Shown here piece by piece: positions 18,282-27,939 of a stretch of DNA of 64,000 bases. Within the stretch, counting starts at the first letter, position 1, and every line of letters begins with the position of its first letter. The stretch is from Chloroflexota bacterium. GTDB taxonomy: Bacteria > Chloroflexota > Dehalococcoidia > Lucifugimonadales > Lucifugimonadaceae. The DNA is taken from NCBI GenBank assembly GCA_013204545.1, contig JABMNN010000120.1, positions 62,001 through 126,000 on the forward strand, given 5' to 3'. The position numbers and the translations under genes were made by a program. The notes below the pieces were generated by a model, which worked only from the letters and a program-made list of their open reading frames with translations, was not told the DNA's origin and ran no database searches.

Positions 18282-18404
18282 CGCTGGACTATTCCTCGCC
18301 ATCGGACTGTACGTGGTAGCGTTCCTAGCGGGTGAATCAAAGGAAGTACAGTGCTCATATTATTGAGTAAATACTTCTTGCCCGGACCAAATATGGTGTC
18401 AGCT

Positions 18405-19664
18405 CTAAATCCTGTTTGGTAGCGTTCGGATTATTTTAGATAGGGCCTGGTCTGAGTTGTGAATTGATAACCAAATAGTTTTAACGTTCAACGCTTCTCG
18501 TTCATACTGGTCCATGTTGTTGATGATTTCGCGAACTGACTCACTGAGACTGGAAGAGTTGCCAACATTGAAAGAAATACCGCCTCCTCCGATTTTCGCG
18601 AGTTCACTCGACATCCATGTCTTGTTAGGAACGACGACGACTTTCCCGAGTGCCAGCGCTTCTGCGAACATTCCTGAACTTTGGTAACGATACGATTCTG
18701 CCCGGTAGGGGTGGAGCATTATGTCGGATCGGGCAATTGTCAAAAAATATTCTTCGGTCGTTAGCGGAATTGGCAATAATTTGAGGTGCTCGCTTTCAAG
18801 TTCGATCTGATTCAAACGTTTCAGGGTTGAATCAAGCACTTCCGAGTCGGCTCCGATTACTGGCCTAGAGGTTTGGATGATGAATTGGAGTTGGTCGGGG
18901 TAATCCAACAATAAATCTTCAATAAGATCGGGAATCATATCGATTCCCTTTCCTAGTCTGGCATCACCAAGCATTGATATGGTTAGTTGCTCGTTGCTCG
19001 CGACGTCAATGATTCCTGTGATCGTGTCGCGCTCAATTGGTATCGGCAAGACGGTAATCGGATAACTCGTAATTGTCGAATATTCATCCTTCAACTCATT
19101 TGTGTCGACGCATATTTGAAGCCAACGAGTTGCCCTGAAAATTTTAGCGAGGTTAAAAAAAAGAGATGTCAACGTCCGTACAGCGGGGCGATGAATTTTC
19201 ATCGTGTCTCGTAGTACCAACGATACGATTGGCATATTTTTTCGCCGCCAGCGAAACCCAAATGCGAATAGTAGACCGAACAAAACCGGTAGTGAAACTG
19301 TGGGCATCAGAACCAAATCGGTGTTCCCTAAGGTTTGTTGTCGACTCAAACGCTTGAGGTCACCGGCGTGAACGAGCGCTGTTTTCATCATCCGTAACGG
19401 CGTAGGGAGATTCGAGTCGGTCATGTCGTACGTCTGCAGCCGAAAATATGGAAGAATTTCAGTAGAAGAAGTACCGGTGAAACTTTGGTTTCCGACTAGT
19501 ATTGGCTTGATGCCGGCTTTGGCAGCGGCATTTCCGATTGCGCGAGCATACTCATAATAGTGACCGCTAAAACCGCTTAATGATGGATCGGCGACAATCA
19601 AACGCTTGATCGTGGTGTCGAGGTTCACTGGGTTGTTGATCGCTGTTTGTTGCGTGTGCGGCAT
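18405..19664 (-). CDS. Glycosyltransferase, GT-B fold
   Basis: The 419-residue protein begins with a short tail, then KRLIVADPSLSGFSGHYYEYA, an unusual glycine-rich first loop. The second domain has SMLGDARLGKGIDMIPDLI and SSGMFAEALALGKVVVVP, the donor-binding area. A likely soluble sugar transferase of the polysaccharide locus. It is followed on the same strand only by the damaged sequences at 17263-18281. Acceptor and donor are unknown. Confidence 0.78.
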   Translation of the reverse strand: MPHTQQTAINNPVNLDTTIKRLIVADPSLSGFSGHYYEYARAIGNAAAKAGIKPILVGNQSFTGTSSTEILPYFRLQTYDMTDSNLPTPLRMMKTALVHAGDLKRLSRQQTLGNTDLVLMPTVSLPVLFGLLFAFGFRWRRKNMPIVSLVLRDTMKIHRPAVRTLTSLFFNLAKIFRATRWLQICVDTNELKDEYSTITSYPITVLPIPIERDTITGIIDVASNEQLTISMLGDARLGKGIDMIPDLIEDLLLDYPDQLQFIIQTSRPVIGADSEVLDSTLKRLNQIELESEHLKLLPIPLTTEEYFLTIARSDIMLHPYRAESYRYQSSGMFAEALALGKVVVVPNKTWMSSELAKIGGGGISFNVGNSSSLSESVREIINNMDQYEREALNVKTIWLSIHNSDQALSKIIRTLPNRI

Positions 19665-19739
19665 GGTAGTAAAAATTCACTGGTGTGAGGTTTACCGGAC
19701 CTTGGGTAATTTTAGCGAACCGGATTAGTTTATTTGTTT

Positions 19740-20852
19740 TTACGAGTTGGTGATGGTTTCGTAAATATGATGGTATCGTCCAACTACATTTACCGCTGAG
19801 TATTTTGCGGCCTCAATAAGTCCTGCTTCCGACATTCGTAGGAGTTTGTCTGGGTCACTAAGCAAGTTCTGTATCTGGAGTGTGAGACCGGTGACATTTG
19901 ATGGTTCTCCAAAGTATACGATGGCATCGCCGCCAACTTCTTGAAACACCCGGATCGAACTAGCGATTACCGGTAATCCGATCGCCATCGCTTCAATAAT
20001 TGGAATCCCGAAGCCTTCGTAGTGTGATGGAATTAATAGAAGTGCCGCTTTCTTGTAAAGATTCACTAATTCTTTGTCAGTCAAATCGTGAACGACGTCG
20101 ATACGATTGCCCATCTCGAAATTTGTGATCGATTGCATTGTCTCGTCGTACGCGTCACCTTTAGCCCCGGCGATGATCAGCTTTATATTAGGGTATTGGT
20201 TGGCAATTTTTGAGAACGCCTCCACGGCAGTAATAGTGTTTTTACGGCGAGATATTGTGCCTACCACTATCAACAGTTCTGGAGATCGATGTGAGACTCG
20301 TTCCTGATTGAAAATCGGTTTAACTATGTTCGGACACACGAATACCTTTTCTGGAGTTAATCCTAAAAGGTCAACCAATTCTTCGCGAGTGTCTGGAGTC
20401 AAGACTACAACGCCGTCCGCTGATTTGATCCCATATTCAACGATCTTCCTCATTACTCTAAAGATGTTCTTGTTGATAGGTACTAAGTGCGGACTCGTCC
20501 ATCCAATCAGGTCATGAACCGTTACGACGTACTTCGTCGTAGGGGGGGTCCAGATGGGCGAATAAAAATTTGTGTAGTGAACGACGTCAACGTTTCCGAT
20601 GCAATGGGCCAACGGAGAAAAAAGTTGTAGTTTGGTGAGGTAAGCAATCCGTGAAATAGTTTTAGAGTGCCTAATAGGAGGAAACGGACGTGCGGTGGTT
20701 ATTTCAAATTGCCGATCGGTTTTGGTACTTCTCGGCTGATCGCGTAGTGCTTTTACTAGCGACCTACTGTACTCGCCGATTCCACCGACAGACTGTATCG
20801 TCAATCCATCGTCTATTAACACTCGCGTAGATTTCATTGTGACCTGCTTCAC
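19740..20852 (-). CDS. Glycosyltransferase family 4
   Basis: The 370-residue protein shows the clear family 4 pattern: SVGGIGEYSRSLVKAL in the first domain, VVTVHDLIGWTSP, VVGTISRRKNTITAVEAF, and EGFGIPIIEAMAIGLPVIAS with the EX7E pair. It resembles mannosyl- or rhamnosyltransferases of O-antigen loci. It lies downstream of another GT4 on the same strand with a gap of about 40 bp, so the two are probably one transcript with the Wzy-like gene. Confidence 0.92.
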   Translation of the reverse strand: MKQVTMKSTRVLIDDGLTIQSVGGIGEYSRSLVKALRDQPRSTKTDRQFEITTARPFPPIRHSKTISRIAYLTKLQLFSPLAHCIGNVDVVHYTNFYSPIWTPPTTKYVVTVHDLIGWTSPHLVPINKNIFRVMRKIVEYGIKSADGVVVLTPDTREELVDLLGLTPEKVFVCPNIVKPIFNQERVSHRSPELLIVVGTISRRKNTITAVEAFSKIANQYPNIKLIIAGAKGDAYDETMQSITNFEMGNRIDVVHDLTDKELVNLYKKAALLLIPSHYEGFGIPIIEAMAIGLPVIASSIRVFQEVGGDAIVYFGEPSNVTGLTLQIQNLLSDPDKLLRMSEAGLIEAAKYSAVNVVGRYHHIYETITNS

Positions 20853-20891
20853 TCTCCCAGATGGATTGTTTTGGACAAATTTCTCGGTACG

Positions 20892-22106
20892 TTAATGATT
20901 GGTGCGGGAAAGCCTGACTGAATAGAAATCGAGATGTTTAGCAATTATATTTTGCCAGCTTCTCTCAGATTGAAGTCGCGCCAGATTCGTTTTATATTCT
21001 GCCAATTCTGTATCAGGAAGCTTGAGGAACTGATCAATTGCCAATGCAAGTGCTGCTGGATTTTCAGTTTCGAATGTAAGCCCGAGCTGTTTTGATGAGA
21101 CAACCGACCCTAAATCTGCTGAATTGCTGGCTATCACGGGCAATCCATATGTGGCCGCTTGTGACAACACACCACTCGCTCCGATGTATTCACGTCGGTA
21201 CGAAAGCACTAATGCGTCAGAGGCTGCGAAATAGCTTTCGACTAGTTCGTTAGGGATGTAGCGGTTGTGCCATTCGAAACGGTGTTCACTATCGTTTTCA
21301 ATTATCAGACGTTCTAGGGCTAAATCAGTTCCGACTTCGGTCTCTTGGCCCGCAATTAAAAATGTTACTTGCATTGGCAGTTTGGGCGACGCGACTACGA
21401 CAGTGTCGATGGCTTTTTGAAGAATGGGGCGGTGGCCGAATATTAGGAAAATCGGGTTGTTGTGGATGATACCTAGTCGCTCACGCGCCTGACTGCGAGT
21501 GATGTATTCAATTTCATCTGCAGACCAGATTGGGTGGGGGATTACATGGACCGTCCCGTTTCGGAGCCTAGCTGTTGATTCTAGATTTTCAGCAGCTTGT
21601 GAAGTTTCGGCGTCAATGTGGATGTTACCGGCTGTGAGTTTCCATAACACTCTCCTCAGTAATTGGTAAGTGAGCATGACTGGGTTACCACCCATCGCAC
21701 CCATTTCGTATCCGCGATAGGTGAAAAAAAGGTTCTTTGGACGTCCAAATCTGACGTTGACTAGACAGAGCGAAATTAGCTCACCATCTATTACGTGAAT
21801 CGCGTCAATTCGCTCGTTTTTTGCGTATTTTAAAGCGAGTGCAAGGGTCTTGATATTTGATCTCAATGTGGCAGTTTTTCGTAAGAAGAAATTCTTGCCT
21901 TGAACACGCCCTACTACCATCGTGGCATCGGGTGAAAACGCTCGAATATGTTTCCACGGGATGTTGTCGTCGGAACGAGTTACAAGCCCTGACGCAGTTG
22001 CGATTACAACTTCATTCCCTGCATTTTGGAGTGCTACCGAGTATTGGTATGCAAATTCACTCGGCCCAGGGGCCATTCCATGAGGCTGCACCACTAGAAT
22101 TTTCAA
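20892..22106 (-). CDS. Glycosyltransferase family 4-like
   Basis: The 404-residue GT-B protein starts MKILVVQPHGMAPGPSEFAY. HIDAETSQAAENL, FLIFGHRPILQKAIDTVV and GASGVLSQAATYGLPVIAS mark the interdomain region and donor site. Its start overlaps the stop of the Wzy-like gene by 4 bp, so expression is coupled. It should act on the cytoplasmic face in building the repeat unit. Confidence 0.85.
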   Translation of the reverse strand: MKILVVQPHGMAPGPSEFAYQYSVALQNAGNEVVIATASGLVTRSDDNIPWKHIRAFSPDATMVVGRVQGKNFFLRKTATLRSNIKTLALALKYAKNERIDAIHVIDGELISLCLVNVRFGRPKNLFFTYRGYEMGAMGGNPVMLTYQLLRRVLWKLTAGNIHIDAETSQAAENLESTARLRNGTVHVIPHPIWSADEIEYITRSQARERLGIIHNNPIFLIFGHRPILQKAIDTVVVASPKLPMQVTFLIAGQETEVGTDLALERLIIENDSEHRFEWHNRYIPNELVESYFAASDALVLSYRREYIGASGVLSQAATYGLPVIASNSADLGSVVSSKQLGLTFETENPAALALAIDQFLKLPDTELAEYKTNLARLQSERSWQNIIAKHLDFYSVRLSRTNH

Positions 22107-23611
22107 GTTTGTTCGGCTTGCTCAGATAATGATGATTTTGCGAAAAGGCCACCTGAAATTCCCAACCCTAACCACAAATATGGTGTTGCTAGTGATCCAA
22201 ATGTAGCGACGGATCCTAATGCCAAAGTTGTGATTATGAGTATTGCCGCTCGTGCAAGGGTTGATTCTTGCGAGTGTTGATAAAGGTGTTTTCTCATGTC
22301 CAAAATTGCGGCGACCACGACCCACCCTAGCAACAAAATGCCGATTAGTCCGATCTCAGCAGCAACTTTGCCAGCTAGCGTCTTGAGCGTAGCATTTTTT
22401 CCTGCTTGCACATTCGGGAAAGTCTCTAGAGCCTGAGGTGAAAGAATTTCTCTCATGTGAAATGGCGAGCCGCCAAGTCCGTATCCAATGAATCCTCGAA
22501 CCGACTGTAAATTTTTCAAGGGTTCGACCGTTGAATATACTTTAGAGGCAAACGATCCGGTTTTTTTGCCAGTAATTGCAGTCAGTATAAGAAATGGATC
22601 CGAAATCCCAAGGGGCGCACCTATATCACGAACCCATTTCGGTGACACTCGAGGTGAAATTGGTGTGGCTTGTGAATTGCTCAATTGCCTCTGATCGTAC
22701 GTGAATGATTCCGTTTCTCTGATTACTTCGATCAGATAGTTACCGGGTGTGAGGGCCAGAGCAATGTAAACGGCGAAGGGCAACATCCCAACTAAAGTGA
22801 CCGCAGGCCATCTCCATTTTCGCGGGATTACAAAGAGAGAACTTGCTGCGACGATGATGAGCAGAAAGTATCCCACTCCAGAGAAAGTGAGGAGTATTAG
22901 CGTCACAGATGCAACAAAACCGAGTATCCCGGCCAGAGATCTCGAACGACGGTCGGAGAATATCAATCCGACTGACAGAGGGATCACTACTGCCGCCAGA
23001 TAACCGGAGAACGCTGCAGGTTCCGGAGAAATACCAGTAACGCGCGGCATGTTGATATCTGTGCCGACAATATATTCACGCACGAAGTGGTTTATAGGCG
23101 AGAATAATTCTCCGATCCTATAGTCTGCGCCTTGTTGAATGGCTGCCAAAAGCAGGGCAGGGATTCCGCCAAGCAGAAGCCAGAAGGCCATTTTGCCCGC
23201 GCTGCTTGAAATAACCAATTCACGAACGAGGAAGAATACTGCCCCTCCCGCCAAAATGGCCAGCATTTGACGGGTATACGACAGGAATCGATCTGCACCG
23301 AAATCTCCAAAGGTGATATCGGCTAGCGAGAGTAATAATCCGTGCACAATCGTATAAGCAAAGAACCAGGTCAGCGCGGTGAGTAATCGAGATTTAACCC
23401 TGACCTGGACGGTAAATACTAGGACTACAAGGCTGACCAGCGTGAATGCTGGCGAGATCGACACTGTCCCGGGTAGATTTAGCTTATCTATTGATAACAA
23501 GATGCCGGATACTAATAGCACCGCAACTTCCCAGCGGATAATCAGATCTGAGAAAATCTGACGTGATCCAGCGATCTTTGCGATCATCAGGGGACGTAGG
23601 TTATTTAACAA
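22103..23611 (-). CDS. O-antigen polymerase/ligase-like membrane protein (Wzy/WaaL type)
   Basis: The 502-residue protein has about 11-12 hydrophobic segments and a large loop near residues 290-400, the Wzy_C/O-antigen-ligase layout. PRVTGISPEPAAFSGYLAA resembles the conserved loop that precedes a membrane segment in this family. It would polymerise or attach glycan on the outer face of the cytoplasmic membrane. It is the first gene of the minus-strand set with two GT4 genes and is divergent from the DUF4012 gene. Confidence 0.8.
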   Translation of the reverse strand: MLNNLRPLMIAKIAGSRQIFSDLIIRWEVAVLLVSGILLSIDKLNLPGTVSISPAFTLVSLVVLVFTVQVRVKSRLLTALTWFFAYTIVHGLLLSLADITFGDFGADRFLSYTRQMLAILAGGAVFFLVRELVISSSAGKMAFWLLLGGIPALLLAAIQQGADYRIGELFSPINHFVREYIVGTDINMPRVTGISPEPAAFSGYLAAVVIPLSVGLIFSDRRSRSLAGILGFVASVTLILLTFSGVGYFLLIIVAASSLFVIPRKWRWPAVTLVGMLPFAVYIALALTPGNYLIEVIRETESFTYDQRQLSNSQATPISPRVSPKWVRDIGAPLGISDPFLILTAITGKKTGSFASKVYSTVEPLKNLQSVRGFIGYGLGGSPFHMREILSPQALETFPNVQAGKNATLKTLAGKVAAEIGLIGILLLGWVVVAAILDMRKHLYQHSQESTLARAAILIITTLALGSVATFGSLATPYLWLGLGISGGLFAKSSLSEQAEQT

Positions 23612-23763
23612 TAGACTCCATTATCTATCAGGTTAGTAAACTTCTGAAGTTGACCTATCTTACCGATTGACTGTACTGATTGGGGCACATGCATTGATCT
23701 CGACTACGATGTTGACATCGAACTTGGCCAATAACAGCCGTGAACCTTGAAAATTACCAATGA

Positions 23764-26397
23764 ATGATTAAATTTCGCAAAAAAGTGTTTTCCCGTCGAC
23801 GTTCCCTGTCACTTTTAGGAATCTTTGCGGGGGTCTGGTTGTTTACTGTAATAACAACGGGCTTTGCGGCGTTATGGGCGATTGACCGATACGAAATCGA
23901 GTCTCAAATCGACTATCTTAGAAATGGAATTGAGATAGAAACAGTCATCGGATCCGGAGGTTCAGTCGATGACGATGATTTTAGCATTCACCAACTCTCG
24001 TGGTCGATGGAACGCGTAAATCGTCAGTTGTGGTTTATACGTATCAATGCCCGATTGATCGGGTGGGTGCCGTTCATCGGGTCTAATTTTCGTGCGGGTA
24101 TAGATCTGTTTGATCAAGGTCACGCGATGGTGAAAAGCTCGGAAGAATTATTTCTTGCATTTGATGCACTTGCCGGGGTCGATTCGAAGTCTATTTCGTT
24201 TAGAACATTTCGGAACGTCGGGGAGTTTGAGCAGTTGGTACTTTCAGTAGGAAATGCGCGAGACCACTTAGCAAAATCAATCGAGCAACTCAATACCGCA
24301 CCGGATTACTCAGGATCGGAACCACCGCTGATTATCGGCCCATTGCGATCTCAAATGCGAAACAATGGGGAATATTACGATCAGTTGAAAGAAATCACGA
24401 CTTGGTCGTATGTGGTGATGAGTGGATTAGAATCTGTCATGGTTAATTCCACTGGGATGGTCAGCGTCGTTGGCTCACTTAGTTCACGTGAAGGAGGCTC
24501 GGTGCCTGATTCGGGTATTGTGACATTGGCATACGAACAATTTCTTGCCGGGGTGGAACAGGCTGATGGGTACTTTAATACGGCGTCTGAATCTATGCCG
24601 TCCTTACTCGACAGGTCAGCGTATTCGGGCGATATAGAAGCCGGGTTTAGAATTTTCCACGCACTGAGAACGCCATTGGAAAATTCAATTGAACTGGTGT
24701 TGGCAGCTTCTAGGATAGCGGATATTTACTACTCACCCGACACTGGAAGGTTGACCGAGGGTCTACTAATTCGAACCGTCGCGTCAGAATTGAGTGGACT
24801 GGAGCAGTTCCTCAATCATGAGTATGAACTTTTGGTCGAATTCAGATCGGTGTTAAATGAAGAAGGCACCACCATGTCAGATTCCCGCCAGGCGTTAGTC
24901 AGCGACTTTGATCAAAGGTTGTCTGAAGCCCTCTCTGTATGGGCAACTGTAGGAGCGTTTGCTGGCGACGTTGAGAAGCTTGTTGGCACAGGGAGTAATG
25001 CGAGATATTTGCTTCTTGGGGCTAACTCCGACGAAATTCGAGCAAGCGGCGGCTTCATTTCGAATGTCTGGGTTCTTGAATTCGCAGACGGGGCCTTGGT
25101 AGACCCCGAACCGTTCGATGTCGTCGGTCTAGATAACCTTGATATTTTGGATCAGTACTCACCAGCTGATCCTGCGCTCCAGATACATATGAGCGCTCCC
25201 GTGATTTTAATGCGTGATGTCTCATGGGATCCGCACTTTCCAGAGGTCGCGTCAGAGGCGGTTAGGATATTTGAACTCAGCGGTGGCGACGCTGAGTTCC
25301 AGGGTGTGATTGTGCTGAACCAGAACGTGTTCGCCTCGCTCATGGTTGTTCTAGGCGAATCTAGGTCTGACGAAGGTGGAATTACCTTTAGCATGGCCCT
25401 CGAATCACTGAAAACGGGAACTGACGTGTTTGGAAGAAGCTTCGTTGATGAGGTGATTACCGATTTTGTAAGTGATCTGGGTGACACTGCCGACAGCGAA
25501 ACGATCGTGGAGCTTGCAAAATCGATCGCAGCATCGTTTCGATCCCGCAATATACAAATGTTTCTGATCAACGAGAAACTTCAACAACGGTTGGAGTTTC
25601 TCGGTATTGCAGGCACGATGCCCGTCACAAGCCAAGATAGGTTCTATGTGGTCGACTCCAACGTGGGCTGGAGTAAATCTAATCAGTTTGTGACACGCTC
25701 GACTGATTACAGTATCGATCTTGCTCAGCCTGAACCGAAGGTCGATATTTTGATCAATTATCAACATGGTGGTAGTAGAAAATCGCAGGAAATCGATCTT
25801 GTTAAAAAGTCAGAGTTTGCAAATGAAGTGATGAGCTGGAACTTCTACGGAGAAGACATCACATTACAAACAACGAATGATGATCTGTGCGGAGATCAGT
25901 TTCAGTTCGACGTCCTGGATTATGAGCAACTCGGGAATAGGTGCTACTGGAACTTTGTTCGTGTTTATGTTCCGGACGGCAGTGTATTCGATGAGCTACC
26001 GTATCTTCCAATGCCACTCAAGTCTGTGGCTGTGCAAACAGGTCGAGCTCGAGAAGGCGAAGATTCGAGCTCGGTCATTTATGGTAATGAAGGCGTCTAC
26101 GCAACGGGACTTATGAAAGTCCCCGCTGGCGAAACTATCGAGCTCCGGTATAAATATTCCCCTCCTGGATCAATCGTCCAACATGAGGACGGCTTATTTA
26201 CGTATTCACTACTGTTGTCGCCTCAACCAGGAATTATTGACGAAAAAATTCTGATAAATGTATCGCTTCCTGATACAGCCTCGATTACTTATTCTTCTCA
26301 CCCGCTGGTGACGACGATCAACGGTACTATGAAAGCCGATTTAACTCTTAGTGAGACAATTGAATTCGTGGTTAAGTACGTGCTTTTAGGTAGCTAA
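23764..26397 (+). CDS. DUF4012 protein, membrane-anchored extracellular
   Basis: The 877-residue protein has one N-terminal membrane segment (LLGIFAGVWLFTVITTGFAALW, shown here as positions about 18-40) and a long extracellular part. The DUF4012 core is visible around residues 415-460: RYLLLGANSDEIRASGGF, then SNVWVLEFADG. DUF4012 proteins recur beside polysaccharide genes in Actinomycetota and Chloroflexota, with no settled function; some relation to LytR-CpsA-Psr attachment or envelope display is suspected. Two secreted lipoproteins follow on the same strand. Confidence 0.85.
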   Translation: MIKFRKKVFSRRRSLSLLGIFAGVWLFTVITTGFAALWAIDRYEIESQIDYLRNGIEIETVIGSGGSVDDDDFSIHQLSWSMERVNRQLWFIRINARLIGWVPFIGSNFRAGIDLFDQGHAMVKSSEELFLAFDALAGVDSKSISFRTFRNVGEFEQLVLSVGNARDHLAKSIEQLNTAPDYSGSEPPLIIGPLRSQMRNNGEYYDQLKEITTWSYVVMSGLESVMVNSTGMVSVVGSLSSREGGSVPDSGIVTLAYEQFLAGVEQADGYFNTASESMPSLLDRSAYSGDIEAGFRIFHALRTPLENSIELVLAASRIADIYYSPDTGRLTEGLLIRTVASELSGLEQFLNHEYELLVEFRSVLNEEGTTMSDSRQALVSDFDQRLSEALSVWATVGAFAGDVEKLVGTGSNARYLLLGANSDEIRASGGFISNVWVLEFADGALVDPEPFDVVGLDNLDILDQYSPADPALQIHMSAPVILMRDVSWDPHFPEVASEAVRIFELSGGDAEFQGVIVLNQNVFASLMVVLGESRSDEGGITFSMALESLKTGTDVFGRSFVDEVITDFVSDLGDTADSETIVELAKSIAASFRSRNIQMFLINEKLQQRLEFLGIAGTMPVTSQDRFYVVDSNVGWSKSNQFVTRSTDYSIDLAQPEPKVDILINYQHGGSRKSQEIDLVKKSEFANEVMSWNFYGEDITLQTTNDDLCGDQFQFDVLDYEQLGNRCYWNFVRVYVPDGSVFDELPYLPMPLKSVAVQTGRAREGEDSSSVIYGNEGVYATGLMKVPAGETIELRYKYSPPGSIVQHEDGLFTYSLLLSPQPGIIDEKILINVSLPDTASITYSSHPLVTTINGTMKADLTLSETIEFVVKYVLLGS

Positions 26398-26472
26398 ACG
26401 TGATCTCGATTAAGCTGTGGAACAAAGCACTAAAAAATAACTCGCACGATTCAGTGCTAAATATCGGCGAAT

Positions 26473-27939
26473 ATGAACAATAGAAGATCACCAATATTTC
26501 TTGTTATCGCAATTTTCGTTGTGTTGACAGTTTCGGGGTGTTCTCAAAATTCAACTGAAACGGTCGTTGGTCCTTCAATAACTCCCGACGGGCAATTGGT
26601 TGATGGTGACGTATCGACCGTGGGTAATACTCCTGAACCGCAGATTACTCCTACAGTTGAGAGTTCAACCCCGCGTGCCTCGGCCATCACCCCGGTAGCG
26701 ACAATAGCGACGGTACTACCGAGTATTACAGCTCGGCCAGAGGTGTCACCGACAGTTATTCCAATGCCAGTTGCTGTCATTCCAACAGCAATAGTAATTG
26801 CGACGATTGAGGTAACACGTGTACCAATAAATCCTACGATGATTCCGCCAACCTCTGTGTCGCCACCGATAGTTACTCCGACATCGACGTTTGTTGCAAC
26901 TCTGTCCCCGACGGTCACACCGACATTGGTGGTAGCTCTGACATCCACACCTACACCGACCGCTGTACCAATTCTCGTAGCTACGCCACCGCCGACATCC
27001 ACACCACAACCTATACCAGATGATCGTTTCGGAGTGATCGCTCTAGGCGATGCGACCTATCAGATTACGCAGCTGGGAGTGGACTGGTATATCGATTATT
27101 CGCCAGTTTCAAAACCTATTCCCGTAGGCAAGCATAAGATTTCATTTATCGAAGTCACACCATCGAAGGGTTTGTACTCGCCGAAGGAAATTGAGACGTG
27201 GGCAACGAACTCTCCAGGAGCCGTCTGGACAATCGGTGGAGAGGTGAATGTGCGGACAAATGATTTCATTTTGCCGGTGGATTATGTCGGTGTGTTCGAT
27301 TACTATTATGAACAGATTAAAGCTGTTGATCCGACTGCAAAAATTTCAGGACCAAGCATCCTGAATTGGGATTTCACATGCCGAGGATGTGGTGGGTACC
27401 AGTCTGGTCAGGACTGGTTTACAAGTTTCATAGATGCCTACTCGGTAGCCCATGATGGGGCGTCGCCACCGGCAGATATATGGGCAATCGATGCTTACCC
27501 ATTGGATTGGATCACTTTACCAATGACTGATTGGAACATCGTTGCCAATCAGATTCAAGGCTATAGAAGCTATCTATCGAACTCCGTACCTGGGCATGCC
27601 ACTACCCCGATATATGTGAACGAAGTCGCATCTCATTGGGGATTTAGTGGACTCGAATTCATCGATGGCGAAATTTCGATTCCGGCAGGTCAATCATTCA
27701 CTGAAGATTTTCTTTGGGATGAAATGGAGCAATATCTCATTAATTTGTTTGATTGGCTAAAGGACAACGGGCCGTCACTCAACGTCGAACGCTGGTTTCT
27801 TTACGCTACACATGTTGATCTCCCGACGACAGTCAGATCTTCATACGCAGGTATCGAGCTTTTTGACGGGTTTCATGCCGGAGCGAATCTGAATCGCCTC
27901 GGACTCTTGTACCGAGACTATGCCATGGGTGTTAGATGA
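26473..27939 (+). CDS. Lipoprotein with Pro/Thr-rich linker and glycosidase-like domain
   Basis: A signal peptide ends in the lipobox VSGCS, so the protein is probably lipid-anchored outside. Residues about 30-180 are a low-complexity linker rich in Pro, Thr, Val and Ile. The remaining 300 residues look like a TIM-barrel glycoside hydrolase: WTIGGEVNV places a Glu near strand 4, followed by ADIWAIDAYPLDW and PIYVNEVASHWGF with a second candidate Glu. The family number cannot be told. It may trim or remodel the glycan made by this locus. The stop overlaps the next lipoprotein gene. Confidence 0.78.
   Translation: MNNRRSPIFLVIAIFVVLTVSGCSQNSTETVVGPSITPDGQLVDGDVSTVGNTPEPQITPTVESSTPRASAITPVATIATVLPSITARPEVSPTVIPMPVAVIPTAIVIATIEVTRVPINPTMIPPTSVSPPIVTPTSTFVATLSPTVTPTLVVALTSTPTPTAVPILVATPPPTSTPQPIPDDRFGVIALGDATYQITQLGVDWYIDYSPVSKPIPVGKHKISFIEVTPSKGLYSPKEIETWATNSPGAVWTIGGEVNVRTNDFILPVDYVGVFDYYYEQIKAVDPTAKISGPSILNWDFTCRGCGGYQSGQDWFTSFIDAYSVAHDGASPPADIWAIDAYPLDWITLPMTDWNIVANQIQGYRSYLSNSVPGHATTPIYVNEVASHWGFSGLEFIDGEISIPAGQSFTEDFLWDEMEQYLINLFDWLKDNGPSLNVERWFLYATHVDLPTTVRSSYAGIELFDGFHAGANLNRLGLLYRDYAMGVR

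Noticed and set aside
26544-27002. A 152-codon minus-strand frame rich in Gly and Val
   Set aside because: It is the mirror image of the Pro/Thr-rich stalk on the plus strand; low-complexity DNA leaves the opposite frame open.
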